12,468 nucleotides of DNA, taken from contig CALGGR010000112.1 of assembly GCA_937915755.1 (NCBI GenBank), forward strand, positions 1 to 12,468, written 5' to 3'. The position numbers and the translations under genes are program-made. Below are positions 6,075-12,468 of the stretch, piece by piece (the stretch's first letter is position 1; each line of letters starts with the position of its first letter). Below the pieces are notes generated by a model. That model was not told where the DNA came from. It did not search any database and saw only the letters and a program-made list of their open reading frames with translations. Origin of the DNA: an uncultured Fretibacterium sp. (GTDB lineage: Bacteria > Synergistota > Synergistia > Synergistales > Aminobacteriaceae).

Positions 6075-6159
6075 TTGACAATTTTTATGCGCCCGGCGCA
6101 AAGGGGGCTTGTCAAACCTAAAAACGGCTCTAAGACCGTTGAGTATGTTATCCGTTTTT
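6075..6159 (+). other. structured intergenic stretch with alternative hairpins
   Basis: A compact hairpin has outer stem TTGACAA/TTGTCAA (6075-6081 with 6109-6115) and inner stem TGCGC/GCGCA (6088-6092 with 6096-6100). Next, AACGG at 6123-6127 can pair either with CCGTT at 6136-6140 or, extended to AAAACGG from 6121, with CCGTTTT at 6152-6158. The second pairing ends in a T-run and would look like a terminator. No known riboswitch or small-RNA family was recognised. It may belong to the decayed element beside it or be an independent leader. It lies upstream of the candidate promoter of the small gene at 6261, so it would not be in that transcript. Confidence 0.35.
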
Positions 6160-6189
6160 GTACAGAACGCTTAACTGCTCATGATATTA

Positions 6190-6195
6190 TATAAT
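6190..6195 (+). promoter_or_regulatory. candidate -10 for the small HTH gene
   Basis: A perfect TATAAT within the AT-rich run ATTATATAATG, 65 bases before the start codon. No convincing -35 is seen 16-18 bases upstream. It predicts a leader of about 60 bases, with AGGAG at 6244-6248. Confidence 0.45.
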
Positions 6196-6260
6196 GCAAA
6201 GCTAAATAGCACAAATCGCGGGTATCCTTGCGAATTTAATGATAGGAGTGTAACAGGAAC

Positions 6261-6518
6261 ATGATAGACACCTACGAGGAATATGGCGAGGACTTGATAC
6301 CCTTGCCACACATGAGTGACTATATTGGCGGAGAGTTCATGACACCCATGAACCTGACGGCAGAAGAAGTATCACAAGGCACAGGAATACCCCTCGATGA
6401 GATTAAGGCACTGCTTGCTGACGATGCTGAGATAACACCAGAAATCTCAGAGAAGCTGGGGAGATTCTTCGGAGTTTCGGCCATGCTGTTCTATGATATT
6501 CAGCAGGATTTACCGTAA
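6261..6518 (+). CDS. orphan HigA/XRE-like small helix-turn-helix protein
   Basis: The 85-residue acidic product resembles HigA/VapI-type antitoxins. GEFMTPMNLTAEEVSQGTGI (24-43) matches the start of the HTH, with the recognition region at about 44-54. The C-terminal ITPEISEKLGRFFGVSAMLF (58-77) is the typical end of these domains, normally followed by a WLNLQ-like stretch, here YDIQQDLP. The N-terminus is unusually rich in Asp and Glu. In HigBA modules a toxin gene lies directly upstream; here the upstream DNA holds only TnpB-element debris and no toxin frame. It may be a leftover antitoxin, a transcriptional repressor or a degenerate regulator. AGGAG at 6244-6248 is 12 bases from the ATG, rather far. 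A miniature element begins 7 bases after the stop. DNA binding is probable; the partner is unknown. Confidence 0.75.
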   Translation: MIDTYEEYGEDLIPLPHMSDYIGGEFMTPMNLTAEEVSQGTGIPLDEIKALLADDAEITPEISEKLGRFFGVSAMLFYDIQQDLP

Positions 6519-6525
6519 CGCGCAA

Positions 6526-6826
6526 GAAGGCTCCCACTTCTGTAAGTTGGAGATGAATTGCGCTAAGTTAAGTTAAGTGTGATATAATTCCTTTCGTTGA
6601 ATAACAGGAATAAGTGGATTCCGACAACACAATGTAGTTTGAATATAAATTCGGTACCATAGCGTAGCCCCGAAGGGACGGTGCGTAGGGAACCTTGGCT
6701 TCGAGCCATAAACGCCTTTGGAGAGGACGTACTGCGTTCCTTCGGCAAGACGACTCCGACCTAGAATCGGAGCGCAGACCTCGTTGAATTAGGAAGCTGC
6801 CACTTCTATAAGTGGCGGTAGTTCAC
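6526..6826 (+). mobile_element. miniature IS605-type element (PATE-like) lacking transposase
   Basis: Two related hairpins in the same orientation bound about 300 bp. The left one is 6531-6552 (CTCCCACTT/AAGTTGGAG, one mismatch, loop CTGT) and the right one 6799-6816 (GCCACTT/AAGTGGC, loop CTAT). Both are preceded by GAAG and share the CCACTTCT core. The right end finishes in GTAGTTCAC, the usual IS605-type right-end context. A TATAAT in GATATAATTC (about 6580-6590) lies where a tnpB leader promoter would. From about 6675 the plus strand reads as a TnpB-like C-terminus (REPWLRAINAFGEDVLR) to a TAG at 6762-6764, but the nuclease body is missing, which suggests internal deletion. Its end hairpins differ from those of the element at 1-1454, so it belongs to a different subgroup. 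Confidence 0.7.
6660..6826 (+). ncRNA. omega-RNA-like region kept in the miniature element
   Basis: The 3' part of the miniature element folds into several hairpins: TGGCT/AGCCA around TCG (6696-6708), CTCCGA/TCGGAG (6754-6759 with 6767-6772) and the end hairpin (6799-6816). This is the position where TnpB omega-RNAs are encoded. If still transcribed, its guide would be the flanking DNA from about 6827. Whether it is expressed, and which TnpB could use it, is unknown. Confidence 0.5.
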
Positions 6827-6879
6827 TACAGCCCCAGACTGAAAGTTAATGCAGAATTAGAATATGCCTGAGAAATATC

Positions 6880-6919
6880 GTGTACCCACAGAATTTTGCA
6901 ACTCTGCGGATACACTTTT
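6880..6919 (-). terminator. stem-loop terminator behind the coiled-coil gene
   Basis: A 13-bp stem (6880-6892 with 6903-6915, two G-T pairs on the minus strand) surrounds a 10-base loop, 15 bases after the stop codon at 6931. The minus-strand tail GATATTTCTC is only modestly U-rich. The plus-strand reading ends in TTTT, so it may act in both directions and shield the gene from transcription out of the miniature element. Confidence 0.6.
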
Positions 6920-6930
6920 CGTAAGCCGAA

Positions 6931-7464
6931 TTACGCCTCAACACCCGTTGACTTCAAAGCAATCTGCATCTCAATGCTCTGAAGCTGAGTCCTTAGCTGT
7001 GCCTTAACGTCCTCGTTTGCTTCCCTGTTCAACTGCTGACGGATTGCGTCCCTCTGCTTCTTCAGCTCCTCAATTTCGTCATCATCGTCATCGCTGCTTG
7101 TGCTTGAGACTGCTGACGTTGCTCCTGCTCCTCCGGCAGGCTTTGAGGACTCGGCTTTTGGCGTTGAAGACTCTGATTCTTCCGCGCTGTCTGACTTTGA
7201 GGCTGGCTGAGTGTAATCCACCTTGAGATTCCCCGACTCGTCATGCGATACGCTGTAAACCCCTTCAGCCTTTGTTCCAACAGGATTGCTCTTGTCGTAC
7301 GTGTCAACTTCCTCAGCTCTCTGAGCCTGCACTCTCTGTTCCTGCTGAACCTGCTCGGAATGCTGGGCCTCCTGGATCTGCCGGGCTGTCTGTTCCTGGC
7401 GCTTTGCCCGAATCTTGTACTGTTCTGCTGACTGAATGCTGCTCTCTATGCTTTCTACGCTCAT
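6931..7464 (-). CDS. low-complexity coiled-coil protein of unknown function
   Basis: The 177-residue product has no signal peptide or membrane segment and was not matched to a family. Residues 5-55 are a Gln/Glu-rich, probably helical region. Residues 56-86 are more ordered (GVYSVSHDESGNLKVDYTQP). Residues 88-129 are a disordered Ser/Glu/Lys linker ending in five Asp. Residues 130-170 form a second predicted coiled coil (EELKKQRDAIRQQL and QLRTQLQSIEMQI), loosely like FlxA-type proteins; this resemblance is weak. The start is ATG at 7464, with GAAGG about 9 bases upstream. The longer frame to 7617 would run through the promoter and first codons of the divergent gene and was rejected. A stem-loop follows the stop. 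Likely a cytoplasmic scaffold or adaptor; function unknown. Confidence 0.7.
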   Translation of the reverse strand: MSVESIESSIQSAEQYKIRAKRQEQTARQIQEAQHSEQVQQEQRVQAQRAEEVDTYDKSNPVGTKAEGVYSVSHDESGNLKVDYTQPASKSDSAEESESSTPKAESSKPAGGAGATSAVSSTSSDDDDDEIEELKKQRDAIRQQLNREANEDVKAQLRTQLQSIEMQIALKSTGVEA

Positions 7465-7494
7465 AGTAATTGCCTTCTTTCTTTGAGTGCGGTC

Positions 7495-7528
7495 TATAAT
7501 ATCACCAAAATCACATAAACGTAAGGAG
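7495..7528 (+). promoter_or_regulatory. -10 element and ribosome-binding site of the TPR-propeller gene
   Basis: TATAAT at 7495-7500 and AAGGAG at 7523-7528, 9 bases before ATG 7538. The -35 is not clear. The minus-strand reading TATTAT (7501-7496) is a possible -10 for the divergent coiled-coil gene, so the two promoters may overlap. Confidence 0.55.
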
Positions 7529-7537
7529 AGTTTTTGA

Positions 7538-9436
7538 ATGCGAAAATTTCTCACAGCTCTGTTGCTTTTGACGCTCACAGTTCCGGCTGAATCCGCAGAA
7601 GTACCGCGAGCCGACATTGACGAGGCCGAACGTTACTTCAACAATGCATACATACACTTCATGAGGCGCGATTACAGGGACGCTCAAGTCTACCTCGACC
7701 AAGCAATCCGTCAGAACACATACATGGTCGACTACTACCTTCTTGCTGCACTTAACCTTAACCGAATGGGCTACACCGACGAGGCCATGACCTCCCTGAA
7801 TGGCTATCTTGAAGTCAGACCTCTTGATGTCTCAGCTCCGAGAATAAAGCGCAACTTTGACGAACAGGACGGAGTATTGCGTTCCGTTTTGGGGACTGCA
7901 CCGATTCCAGTATCGTGGCGTTACTCAGAGTCAAACGTACAATCCGAATGGCAGACAGGATACACCCGTCCGTTCAGCATACGGGGACTCGGAAAAGCGA
8001 GGTCGCTGGGCAACACAATCTGCATTCCTGACCAGTTCGGCAACAAGATTTACATCAGGCAGGACGGCCGCAATCTCATGGGCGGAACGGGCAACATGCG
8101 TGAAGTCGGCGTTCAATCACCCGTAATCGCTATCCCTATGGGCGACGGTACGTTCCGAATCTTCAACGATGACGGCGACATGTATTCCTTCGCATCATCG
8201 AGTCTCAGTGAGCCGAATGTTTCCGCAGATTACGTTGCAACACTTCCTTCTGTTGTTGTCAGTGACGCTGAAATCATTGCCGAGAATCTCTTTGCAGTCT
8301 CAGACCCAGCCGAACGTAACATAGCTTTCTACAGCACCGCAAGAGGCGACATTCGAGTTCGATACTGGAGGCCGCCTTTGATGGACGGGGATTTCTTGTT
8401 TGAGCCAGTAGCGATTGAGTGCTATGCTGACTGGTTAGCCATTGCTGACAGGATGAATGACCGCATATACCTGCTCAACGTCATAAGCCATGAATACTTC
8501 GACATCAGGAACATCAGAAAGCCCCGTGATTTAATCTGGTCTGGGACTGGTGAACTCTTTGTGCTTACGGACGAAGGGAGTATCTACAATTACATCGTTG
8601 ACTTCGGAACCAGGACTTACGCCAATAGAAACGCAGGAGCTTGGAGAGATGGCATTCGTAACGCCTGGACATTCTTCAAGTCATCTGAGGGCGATATTAG
8701 CTGGCTCGACATGAGTGTCTCACGAATTTACAAGGCCATTATGATGCCAGCCAGGGATGAAGTTCCCGGCTTCCTGAGCATATACAATCCATCAATAGCT
8801 TCTGACACAGAGAACCGTGAGAGCTTCGTCCTTGAGGCCGCTTTGATGTCGCCTTTCATGCACTACGCCAACAACGCCCGGATCGTCGCGCAATCCGTCT
8901 GGAATGACCGAAACATGCGATGCAACGTAATATGGCAGAGACCCCGAGCATTCGATGCAGTTCTCTTCCACATGCCAGTTCCAAGAGGCTCACTCTTCCC
9001 GCTCAACGTGAGGCCTTCTCAGGTTACTTCGGGAAGAGATGTTCAGAGCGTACTTGCTTCGGTGTGGCTGTTACACAGGGAGACGCTGACGAACGTGATT
9101 GTTGACGCTTCAATTCCTTTCACTGACGAAGACATGCTGATGCTCCTGAAGTTCTGCATACTCAACGGGCTTGAGCTTGACGTTTACGCGCGTGATATTC
9201 CGTCATTGGGGCTTCTTCGTGCAAGCTCTTTCACCGGCGGAAAGACACTCTACGCACTCGGAAACACTCTCGAACTCCCCGTTCAGAGGACTCACATGCA
9301 GATTCAGATCCCTCTTCCCGAAGAGTTGTCGTCATCGGGCTACCCGGGGAGGTCAATGCTTGCTGTTTACCTTGACGCGGGATTGATACAGTCAAGAGCT
9401 TGGATACCGCTTTACCCAGACATGTTCAGCAAGTGA
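7538..9436 (+). CDS. secreted TPR protein with a propeller-like region
   Basis: This 632-residue protein is not assigned to a named family. Residues 1-20 are a Sec signal peptide with likely cleavage after Ala20 (ESA-EVP), so it should act outside the cytoplasm. Two TPR units follow: about 27-60 (AERYFNNAYIHFMRRDYRDA) and 61-94 (LAALNLNRMGYTDEAMTSL). From about 125 to 420 the sequence alternates short beta strands with turn motifs (GNTICIPDQFGNKIYI, DWLAIADRMNDRIYLLNV, DLIWSGTGELFVLTDEGSIY), resembling an NHL-like beta-propeller. About 480-632 looks like a separate alpha/beta domain (NVIVDASIPFTDEDMLMLLK) ending in a beta-rich tail. No lipobox or membrane anchor is seen. It faces the coiled-coil gene divergently, and its TGA abuts the stop codon of the DUF4153 gene. 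An adaptor or carbohydrate-/protein-binding envelope role is plausible but unproven. Confidence 0.85.
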   Translation: MRKFLTALLLLTLTVPAESAEVPRADIDEAERYFNNAYIHFMRRDYRDAQVYLDQAIRQNTYMVDYYLLAALNLNRMGYTDEAMTSLNGYLEVRPLDVSAPRIKRNFDEQDGVLRSVLGTAPIPVSWRYSESNVQSEWQTGYTRPFSIRGLGKARSLGNTICIPDQFGNKIYIRQDGRNLMGGTGNMREVGVQSPVIAIPMGDGTFRIFNDDGDMYSFASSSLSEPNVSADYVATLPSVVVSDAEIIAENLFAVSDPAERNIAFYSTARGDIRVRYWRPPLMDGDFLFEPVAIECYADWLAIADRMNDRIYLLNVISHEYFDIRNIRKPRDLIWSGTGELFVLTDEGSIYNYIVDFGTRTYANRNAGAWRDGIRNAWTFFKSSEGDISWLDMSVSRIYKAIMMPARDEVPGFLSIYNPSIASDTENRESFVLEAALMSPFMHYANNARIVAQSVWNDRNMRCNVIWQRPRAFDAVLFHMPVPRGSLFPLNVRPSQVTSGRDVQSVLASVWLLHRETLTNVIVDASIPFTDEDMLMLLKFCILNGLELDVYARDIPSLGLLRASSFTGGKTLYALGNTLELPVQRTHMQIQIPLPEELSSSGYPGRSMLAVYLDAGLIQSRAWIPLYPDMFSK

Positions 9437-10915
9437 TCAGCGCGAATATTCGGGGCGGTAAATGTTCCCGTCAATCTCGTAATCCGGCGGTAACGGCACT
9501 GTCCTCACTGACCTGCTCACTGCCGGCGGGAAGTATCCGTATATCGTCCCGATCAGCGTTCGGTCTTGGCTTAGGAGCTGGACTTTTGAGGGGCTGAATA
9601 CCATTATTATATTGTCATGATTCAGCTCGGACGGCGTGTTTGCAGTTTCGTCATCAGAGCTTAGGCGTTCGAGCTGGGTCTTTCCGTAACGTCCCAATGA
9701 TGCAAGATAGGCATAATCGAAATCCTCCGGGCTTACCTCTCCTGACTTCAGCCTCGAAACTTGATCCTCAGCAGAAAGCCTCAATGGGTCAAGCACCGGC
9801 GAGTTCATCAAGAGGACTATCACTGACATGAAGAGTACGCAAGCAATGTTGACGCGCCCAATCGAGAGCGGCCAGTTCCGCGCTATGACTGTCCCGGCGT
9901 AAGCAATCCCCCATATCCCAGACGTTACAGCCAAGAATACTGCCTGAACTCTGTCGGTCGTCAATCCGTACTGCGATATTCTCAGGTTCAGCGAGTACAG
10001 GCAAAGCACTGAGTAAACCGGAAGGCAAAGGAGTGATATTTCCGCGAGAATGTCGATGCTCCGTGTCCTGAATGCTGTCTTTGAGCCGTCAAGCCATGAA
10101 GCATTAGCGAGGATTATCGTTCCAGCTTGAAGAAGAAGCATTAACGTTGAAGCCTGACCCGTATTCCACAATGCACTAAGCCCGGAGCTTCCTCCCCAGA
10201 ACAGGCATATCAGGAACGCAAGTGATAGCACCGAGAAGAACGGCAGAAGCCATGCAAGAACCGCCAACAGCCAGCGACCGAGTGAGTCTATTCCCGGGTG
10301 CTTTATCGCCACCGAGATTGAGACTGCTATTGTGATTGTGGTCAACGGAATGGCACATAGCGGGTTGATTATCAGCAATGGCACAATGTGAAGCCCAACA
10401 ATGTCAAACAAAAGCCCTGCCGTTATGAGAAGTCCCCAGAATACCGCGATTACTATTGACGCTTGGAACAGAAGGAACAGATTTCTGCATAGCTGGAAGA
10501 ATATATCACTGTACGGGCATTTCCAGCTCCACGAGGCAATCCTGCACTGGAAGAACGGCACTATAAGGAAGACCGCAAGAGATATTCGGATCAGGTCGGC
10601 TTTCTGTGATGTCATTGCATCGAAGCTCCCGAATGACCAAACACGATACCCCCAAAGCGCAAGAAGAACGAGAGTCAGACCCGTAAGGAAATTCCAGAGC
10701 CTTCTTCCCCAATGTTCCTGCGAGAGCCAGAATACCGATGGCACAAGCAATATCACCGTGAGAGGCATGGCGTTGAGGAACTTCGGAGGGGTTATCCTCA
10801 TCAATGAGAGAGCCGGAAGCCCTGACGTTACGAGCGCGTAAACACCGAGAAGAATGCCCTGTAACAACGCTGATAAAGCAACGCAGATATATCTGTTCCT
10901 GTCTGTTCTGTTCAT
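9437..10915 (-). CDS. DUF4153-family multi-pass membrane protein
   Basis: The 492-residue protein is an integral inner-membrane protein with about 12 hydrophobic helices between residues 10 and 370. The second half carries the marks of the DUF4153 family: RISQYGLTTDRV (312-323) in a loop between helices, DPLRLSAEDQVSRLKSG (376-392), FDYAYL (399-404) and LGRYG (407-411). The last 80 residues are soluble. The biochemical role of the family is not established. The ATG lies 2 bases after the TAG of the upstream DUF2993 gene and has no ribosome-binding site, so translation probably depends on coupling. The stop codon abuts that of the convergent TPR-propeller gene, and together they form TGATCA. 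Family assignment is from recognised motifs. Confidence 0.85.
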   Translation of the reverse strand: MNRTDRNRYICVALSALLQGILLGVYALVTSGLPALSLMRITPPKFLNAMPLTVILLVPSVFWLSQEHWGRRLWNFLTGLTLVLLALWGYRVWSFGSFDAMTSQKADLIRISLAVFLIVPFFQCRIASWSWKCPYSDIFFQLCRNLFLLFQASIVIAVFWGLLITAGLLFDIVGLHIVPLLIINPLCAIPLTTITIAVSISVAIKHPGIDSLGRWLLAVLAWLLPFFSVLSLAFLICLFWGGSSGLSALWNTGQASTLMLLLQAGTIILANASWLDGSKTAFRTRSIDILAEISLLCLPVYSVLCLYSLNLRISQYGLTTDRVQAVFLAVTSGIWGIAYAGTVIARNWPLSIGRVNIACVLFMSVIVLLMNSPVLDPLRLSAEDQVSRLKSGEVSPEDFDYAYLASLGRYGKTQLERLSSDDETANTPSELNHDNIIMVFSPSKVQLLSQDRTLIGTIYGYFPPAVSRSVRTVPLPPDYEIDGNIYRPEYSR

Positions 10916-10917
10916 GG

Positions 10918-11643
10918 CTATTTCGTATACGTGTATTTCAGGCCATCAGGCAGGGGCTTAGGGAGGTTTCGCGATGAGAGGACGGCACTTCCCTTCTTGA
11001 GTTCGACTTTGTTGAGGCTCAACGGCATCGGGAAATCATTGAGATTAACTAGAGGCTGAATCTTTCCGAGTGCCTGCTTCGTTACGTAGTCGGGGAGGTT
11101 CATCTTGTTGATTTTGACTTTCGGGTCTTTGAGCCATAACTCTTTTCCCTTAACGATTCTGAGGCCGCTGTCAATCTCAATCAGAATATCGAGTATCCCG
11201 AACTTGTAGTAGCCTTTCCCTGACAGCCCTGACGGCTTTATTGCCAGCGAAAGGTCATGCCACTCGTCTTTACCGTCCCCGAATGTTTTTGCGGCGATGG
11301 CCTTGTTGATGTCGCGCTCGAAGATTTCTGCGACTGCCTGGACTGAGATTGCATCTTTGCACTCAACGTTTCCGGCTTTCCAGTTTGAAGGCTCGTTGAA
11401 CTGTACTCCCTTCATTCTCACCGTTACATTGTCGAGCCTGAGATCTTCAACCATGAGACCCCTCAATGACATGTATATATCACCGAAATGTCCAGTCTCA
11501 TCGGGAAGAGCGTCAACAAGAATTTCTCCCTTCTCAACGCCGAACTTCCCCACATAGTAAGCGAGAAGGTCATCCACTGGATCAGCAAATGACGGAAACG
11601 AAATCATAAAAACAAGAACTAATGCTGTGAATATTTTGCGCAA
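10918..11643 (-). CDS. exported DUF2993/LmeA-like protein
   Basis: The 241-residue product begins with a Sec signal peptide (MRKIFTALVLVFMISFPSFA, likely cleaved after residue 20). The mature part is built of alternating beta strands and short helices like DUF2993 proteins, whose mycobacterial member LmeA binds phospholipids and affects mannan elongation. Typical features are the LRGLMVEDLRLDNVTVRMKG strand pair, the DINKAIAAK helix and the closing LNDFPMPLSLNKVELKKGSA. The start is TTG at 11643, with AAAGGAG ending about 9 bases upstream. It is the first gene of a pair with the DUF4153 membrane protein, 2 bases apart, and is transcribed away from dnaG. A role in lipid or envelope polymer handling is inference; the domain call is by pattern, not search. 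Confidence 0.75.
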   Translation of the reverse strand: MRKIFTALVLVFMISFPSFADPVDDLLAYYVGKFGVEKGEILVDALPDETGHFGDIYMSLRGLMVEDLRLDNVTVRMKGVQFNEPSNWKAGNVECKDAISVQAVAEIFERDINKAIAAKTFGDGKDEWHDLSLAIKPSGLSGKGYYKFGILDILIEIDSGLRIVKGKELWLKDPKVKINKMNLPDYVTKQALGKIQPLVNLNDFPMPLSLNKVELKKGSAVLSSRNLPKPLPDGLKYTYTK

Positions 11644-11675
11644 TGTTAATATCTCCTTTCTGGTTTAATGTCTAT

Positions 11676-11683
11676 ATTATAAT
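11676..11683. promoter_or_regulatory. shared -10 region of dnaG and the DUF2993 gene
   Basis: ATTATAAT reads TATAAT on the plus strand at 11678-11683 and TATAAT on the minus strand at 11681-11676, in a 48-base gap between divergent genes. No good -35 is seen on either side. The plus-strand -10 ends only 8 bases before the dnaG ATG at 11692. Confidence 0.45.
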
Positions 11684-11691
11684 TCAAGGCT

Positions 11692-12468
11692 ATGGGAAAT
11701 GTTCTAACGGACAAAATCAAAAACGCCCTCCGAATCGAGGACATCATAGGCAGAACCGTAACACTCCGCCGTACTGGACGAGGCTGGAGCGGCTTGTGCC
11801 CGTTTCACGATGACAAGTCCCCGTCATTTCACGTATACCCGGATTCACAGAGCTATTATTGCTTCGCCTGCCATGAGAGCGGGGATATTTTCACGTTCAT
11901 AATGAAGACGAAGAATCTCTCCTTCCCGGAAACTGTCTCTCTCCTCGCTGAAGAAGCCGGAATAAATCCCAAGAGCTACGGAGTTTCGGACGGAAAGCGT
12001 AATGGGAAAAGCGTTTACGATGTCCTGAACATGGCTCAGGAATATTTCGTGTCATGCTTGAAACGTCTTCCGGCAGGGCGGGCATACCTTGAAACTCGCG
12101 GAATCAATGCTGAAAATTCTGGGACTTTCGGGCTTGGTTACGCTCCTGACTCGTGGAATGACCTCATTCACACACTCGCGAAAAGAGGCGTTGACGAGAA
12201 GACAATGCTGACGTCGGGACTGGTTGTTCAGGGTGAAAGGGGGATTTATGACAGATTTCGAGGACGTGTAATGTTCCCTGTCAGAGACTTGGCCGGAAGA
12301 ATCGTAGCATTCGGAGGACGTGCAATACTCCCCGATGTCGGCGCAAAATACATCAACTCCCCCGAAAGTGATACCTACAAGAAGCGCAGCAACCTCTACA
12401 TGCTCAACACCGCAGGAAGCTATATCCGTGAGAAGGGTTACAGCATACTCTGCGAGGGCTACATGGAC
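11692..12468 (+). CDS. dnaG: DNA primase DnaG (N-terminal part, cut by window end)
   Basis: DnaG makes the RNA primers for chromosome replication. The 259 codons present hold the CHC2 zinc-binding domain with Cys36, His39, Cys57 and Cys60 (CPFHDDKSPSF and CFACHESGD), then the RNA-polymerase core with YDRFRGRVMFPVRD (186-199), AFGGRA (206-211) and KYINSPES (219-226). The last residues, CEGYMD (254-259), start the Toprim fold and include its catalytic Glu255. The frame is open to the last base of the window, so the remaining Toprim and helicase-binding domains lie outside. The ATG at 11692 fits the family N-terminus. There is no ribosome-binding site, and the only -10 candidate would start the mRNA almost at the ATG. 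In many genomes dnaG is followed by rpoD. Confidence 0.96.
   Translation, partial: MGNVLTDKIKNALRIEDIIGRTVTLRRTGRGWSGLCPFHDDKSPSFHVYPDSQSYYCFACHESGDIFTFIMKTKNLSFPETVSLLAEEAGINPKSYGVSDGKRNGKSVYDVLNMAQEYFVSCLKRLPAGRAYLETRGINAENSGTFGLGYAPDSWNDLIHTLAKRGVDEKTMLTSGLVVQGERGIYDRFRGRVMFPVRDLAGRIVAFGGRAILPDVGAKYINSPESDTYKKRSNLYMLNTAGSYIREKGYSILCEGYMD

Noticed and set aside
6046..6260. decayed HigB toxin gene upstream of the HigA-like gene
   Set aside because: No frame in this stretch shows a RelE/HigB-like sequence, and stops occur in all frames read by eye.
6660..6780. tRNA or other known stable RNA in the hairpin-rich stretch
   Set aside because: TTCGA-containing loops look tRNA-like, but there is no acceptor stem, anticodon arm or CCA; the placement before an IS605-type right end explains the structure better.
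7465..7617. 51-residue N-terminal extension of the coiled-coil protein
   Set aside because: It would cover the -10 and ribosome-binding site and first codons of the divergent TPR gene; ATG 7464 has its own ribosome-binding site.
10401..10841. 146-codon plus-strand open frame
   Set aside because: It is antisense to the membrane helices of the DUF4153 gene and has no ribosome-binding site or recognisable domain.

Overview
The window looks like a chromosomal segment of a mid-GC, probably Gram-negative (diderm) anaerobe. The gene order and protein style (a 276-residue YidC without a large periplasmic domain, rpmH-rnpA-yidD-yidC-jag next to rapZ-yvcK, and several Sec-exported envelope proteins) suggest Synergistota or a relative. 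This placement is inference from recalled protein style, not a search; a Firmicutes-like lineage is the main alternative.

Layout. Positions 1-1454 hold a TnpB-only IS200/IS605-type element on the minus strand, with an intact nuclease, matching hairpins at both ends and a pseudoknotted omega-RNA region running to the left window edge. Positions 1471-3899 are a compact minus-strand operon read from a clear promoter at 3870-3899: rpmH, rnpA, yidD, yidC, jag, ending at a hairpin near 1471-1494. It encodes ribosomal protein L34, the RNase P protein, two membrane-insertion factors and the RNA-binding protein Jag, and its genes overlap or nearly abut. Divergently, 3923-5865 carries rapZ and yvcK, coupled by an ATGA overlap.

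Positions 5866-6930 are a gene-poor island. In order it holds a decayed relative of the first IS element (about 5886-6045, minus), a structured leader-like stretch, one small orphan HigA/XRE-like gene (6261-6518), and a roughly 300-bp miniature element (6526-6826) that keeps IS605-type end hairpins and an omega-RNA-like 3' part but no TnpB body. So three different TnpB-derived modules lie in 7 kb, and the small gene sits between two of them.

From 6931 on come envelope and housekeeping genes: a low-complexity coiled-coil protein (minus), a divergent secreted TPR plus propeller-like protein (7538-9436), a DUF2993/LmeA-like exported protein followed by a DUF4153 membrane protein as a two-gene minus-strand operon (11643 to 9437), and the first 259 codons of dnaG primase (from 11692, plus), cut by the window end. 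The TPR gene and the DUF4153 gene converge with abutting stop codons.

Several start sites were moved from the longest reading frame because of ribosome-binding sites: tnpB to 1363, jag to 2303, rpmH to 3833, rapZ to a TTG at 3923, and the coiled-coil gene to 7464. No tRNA, rRNA or CRISPR array was recognised.
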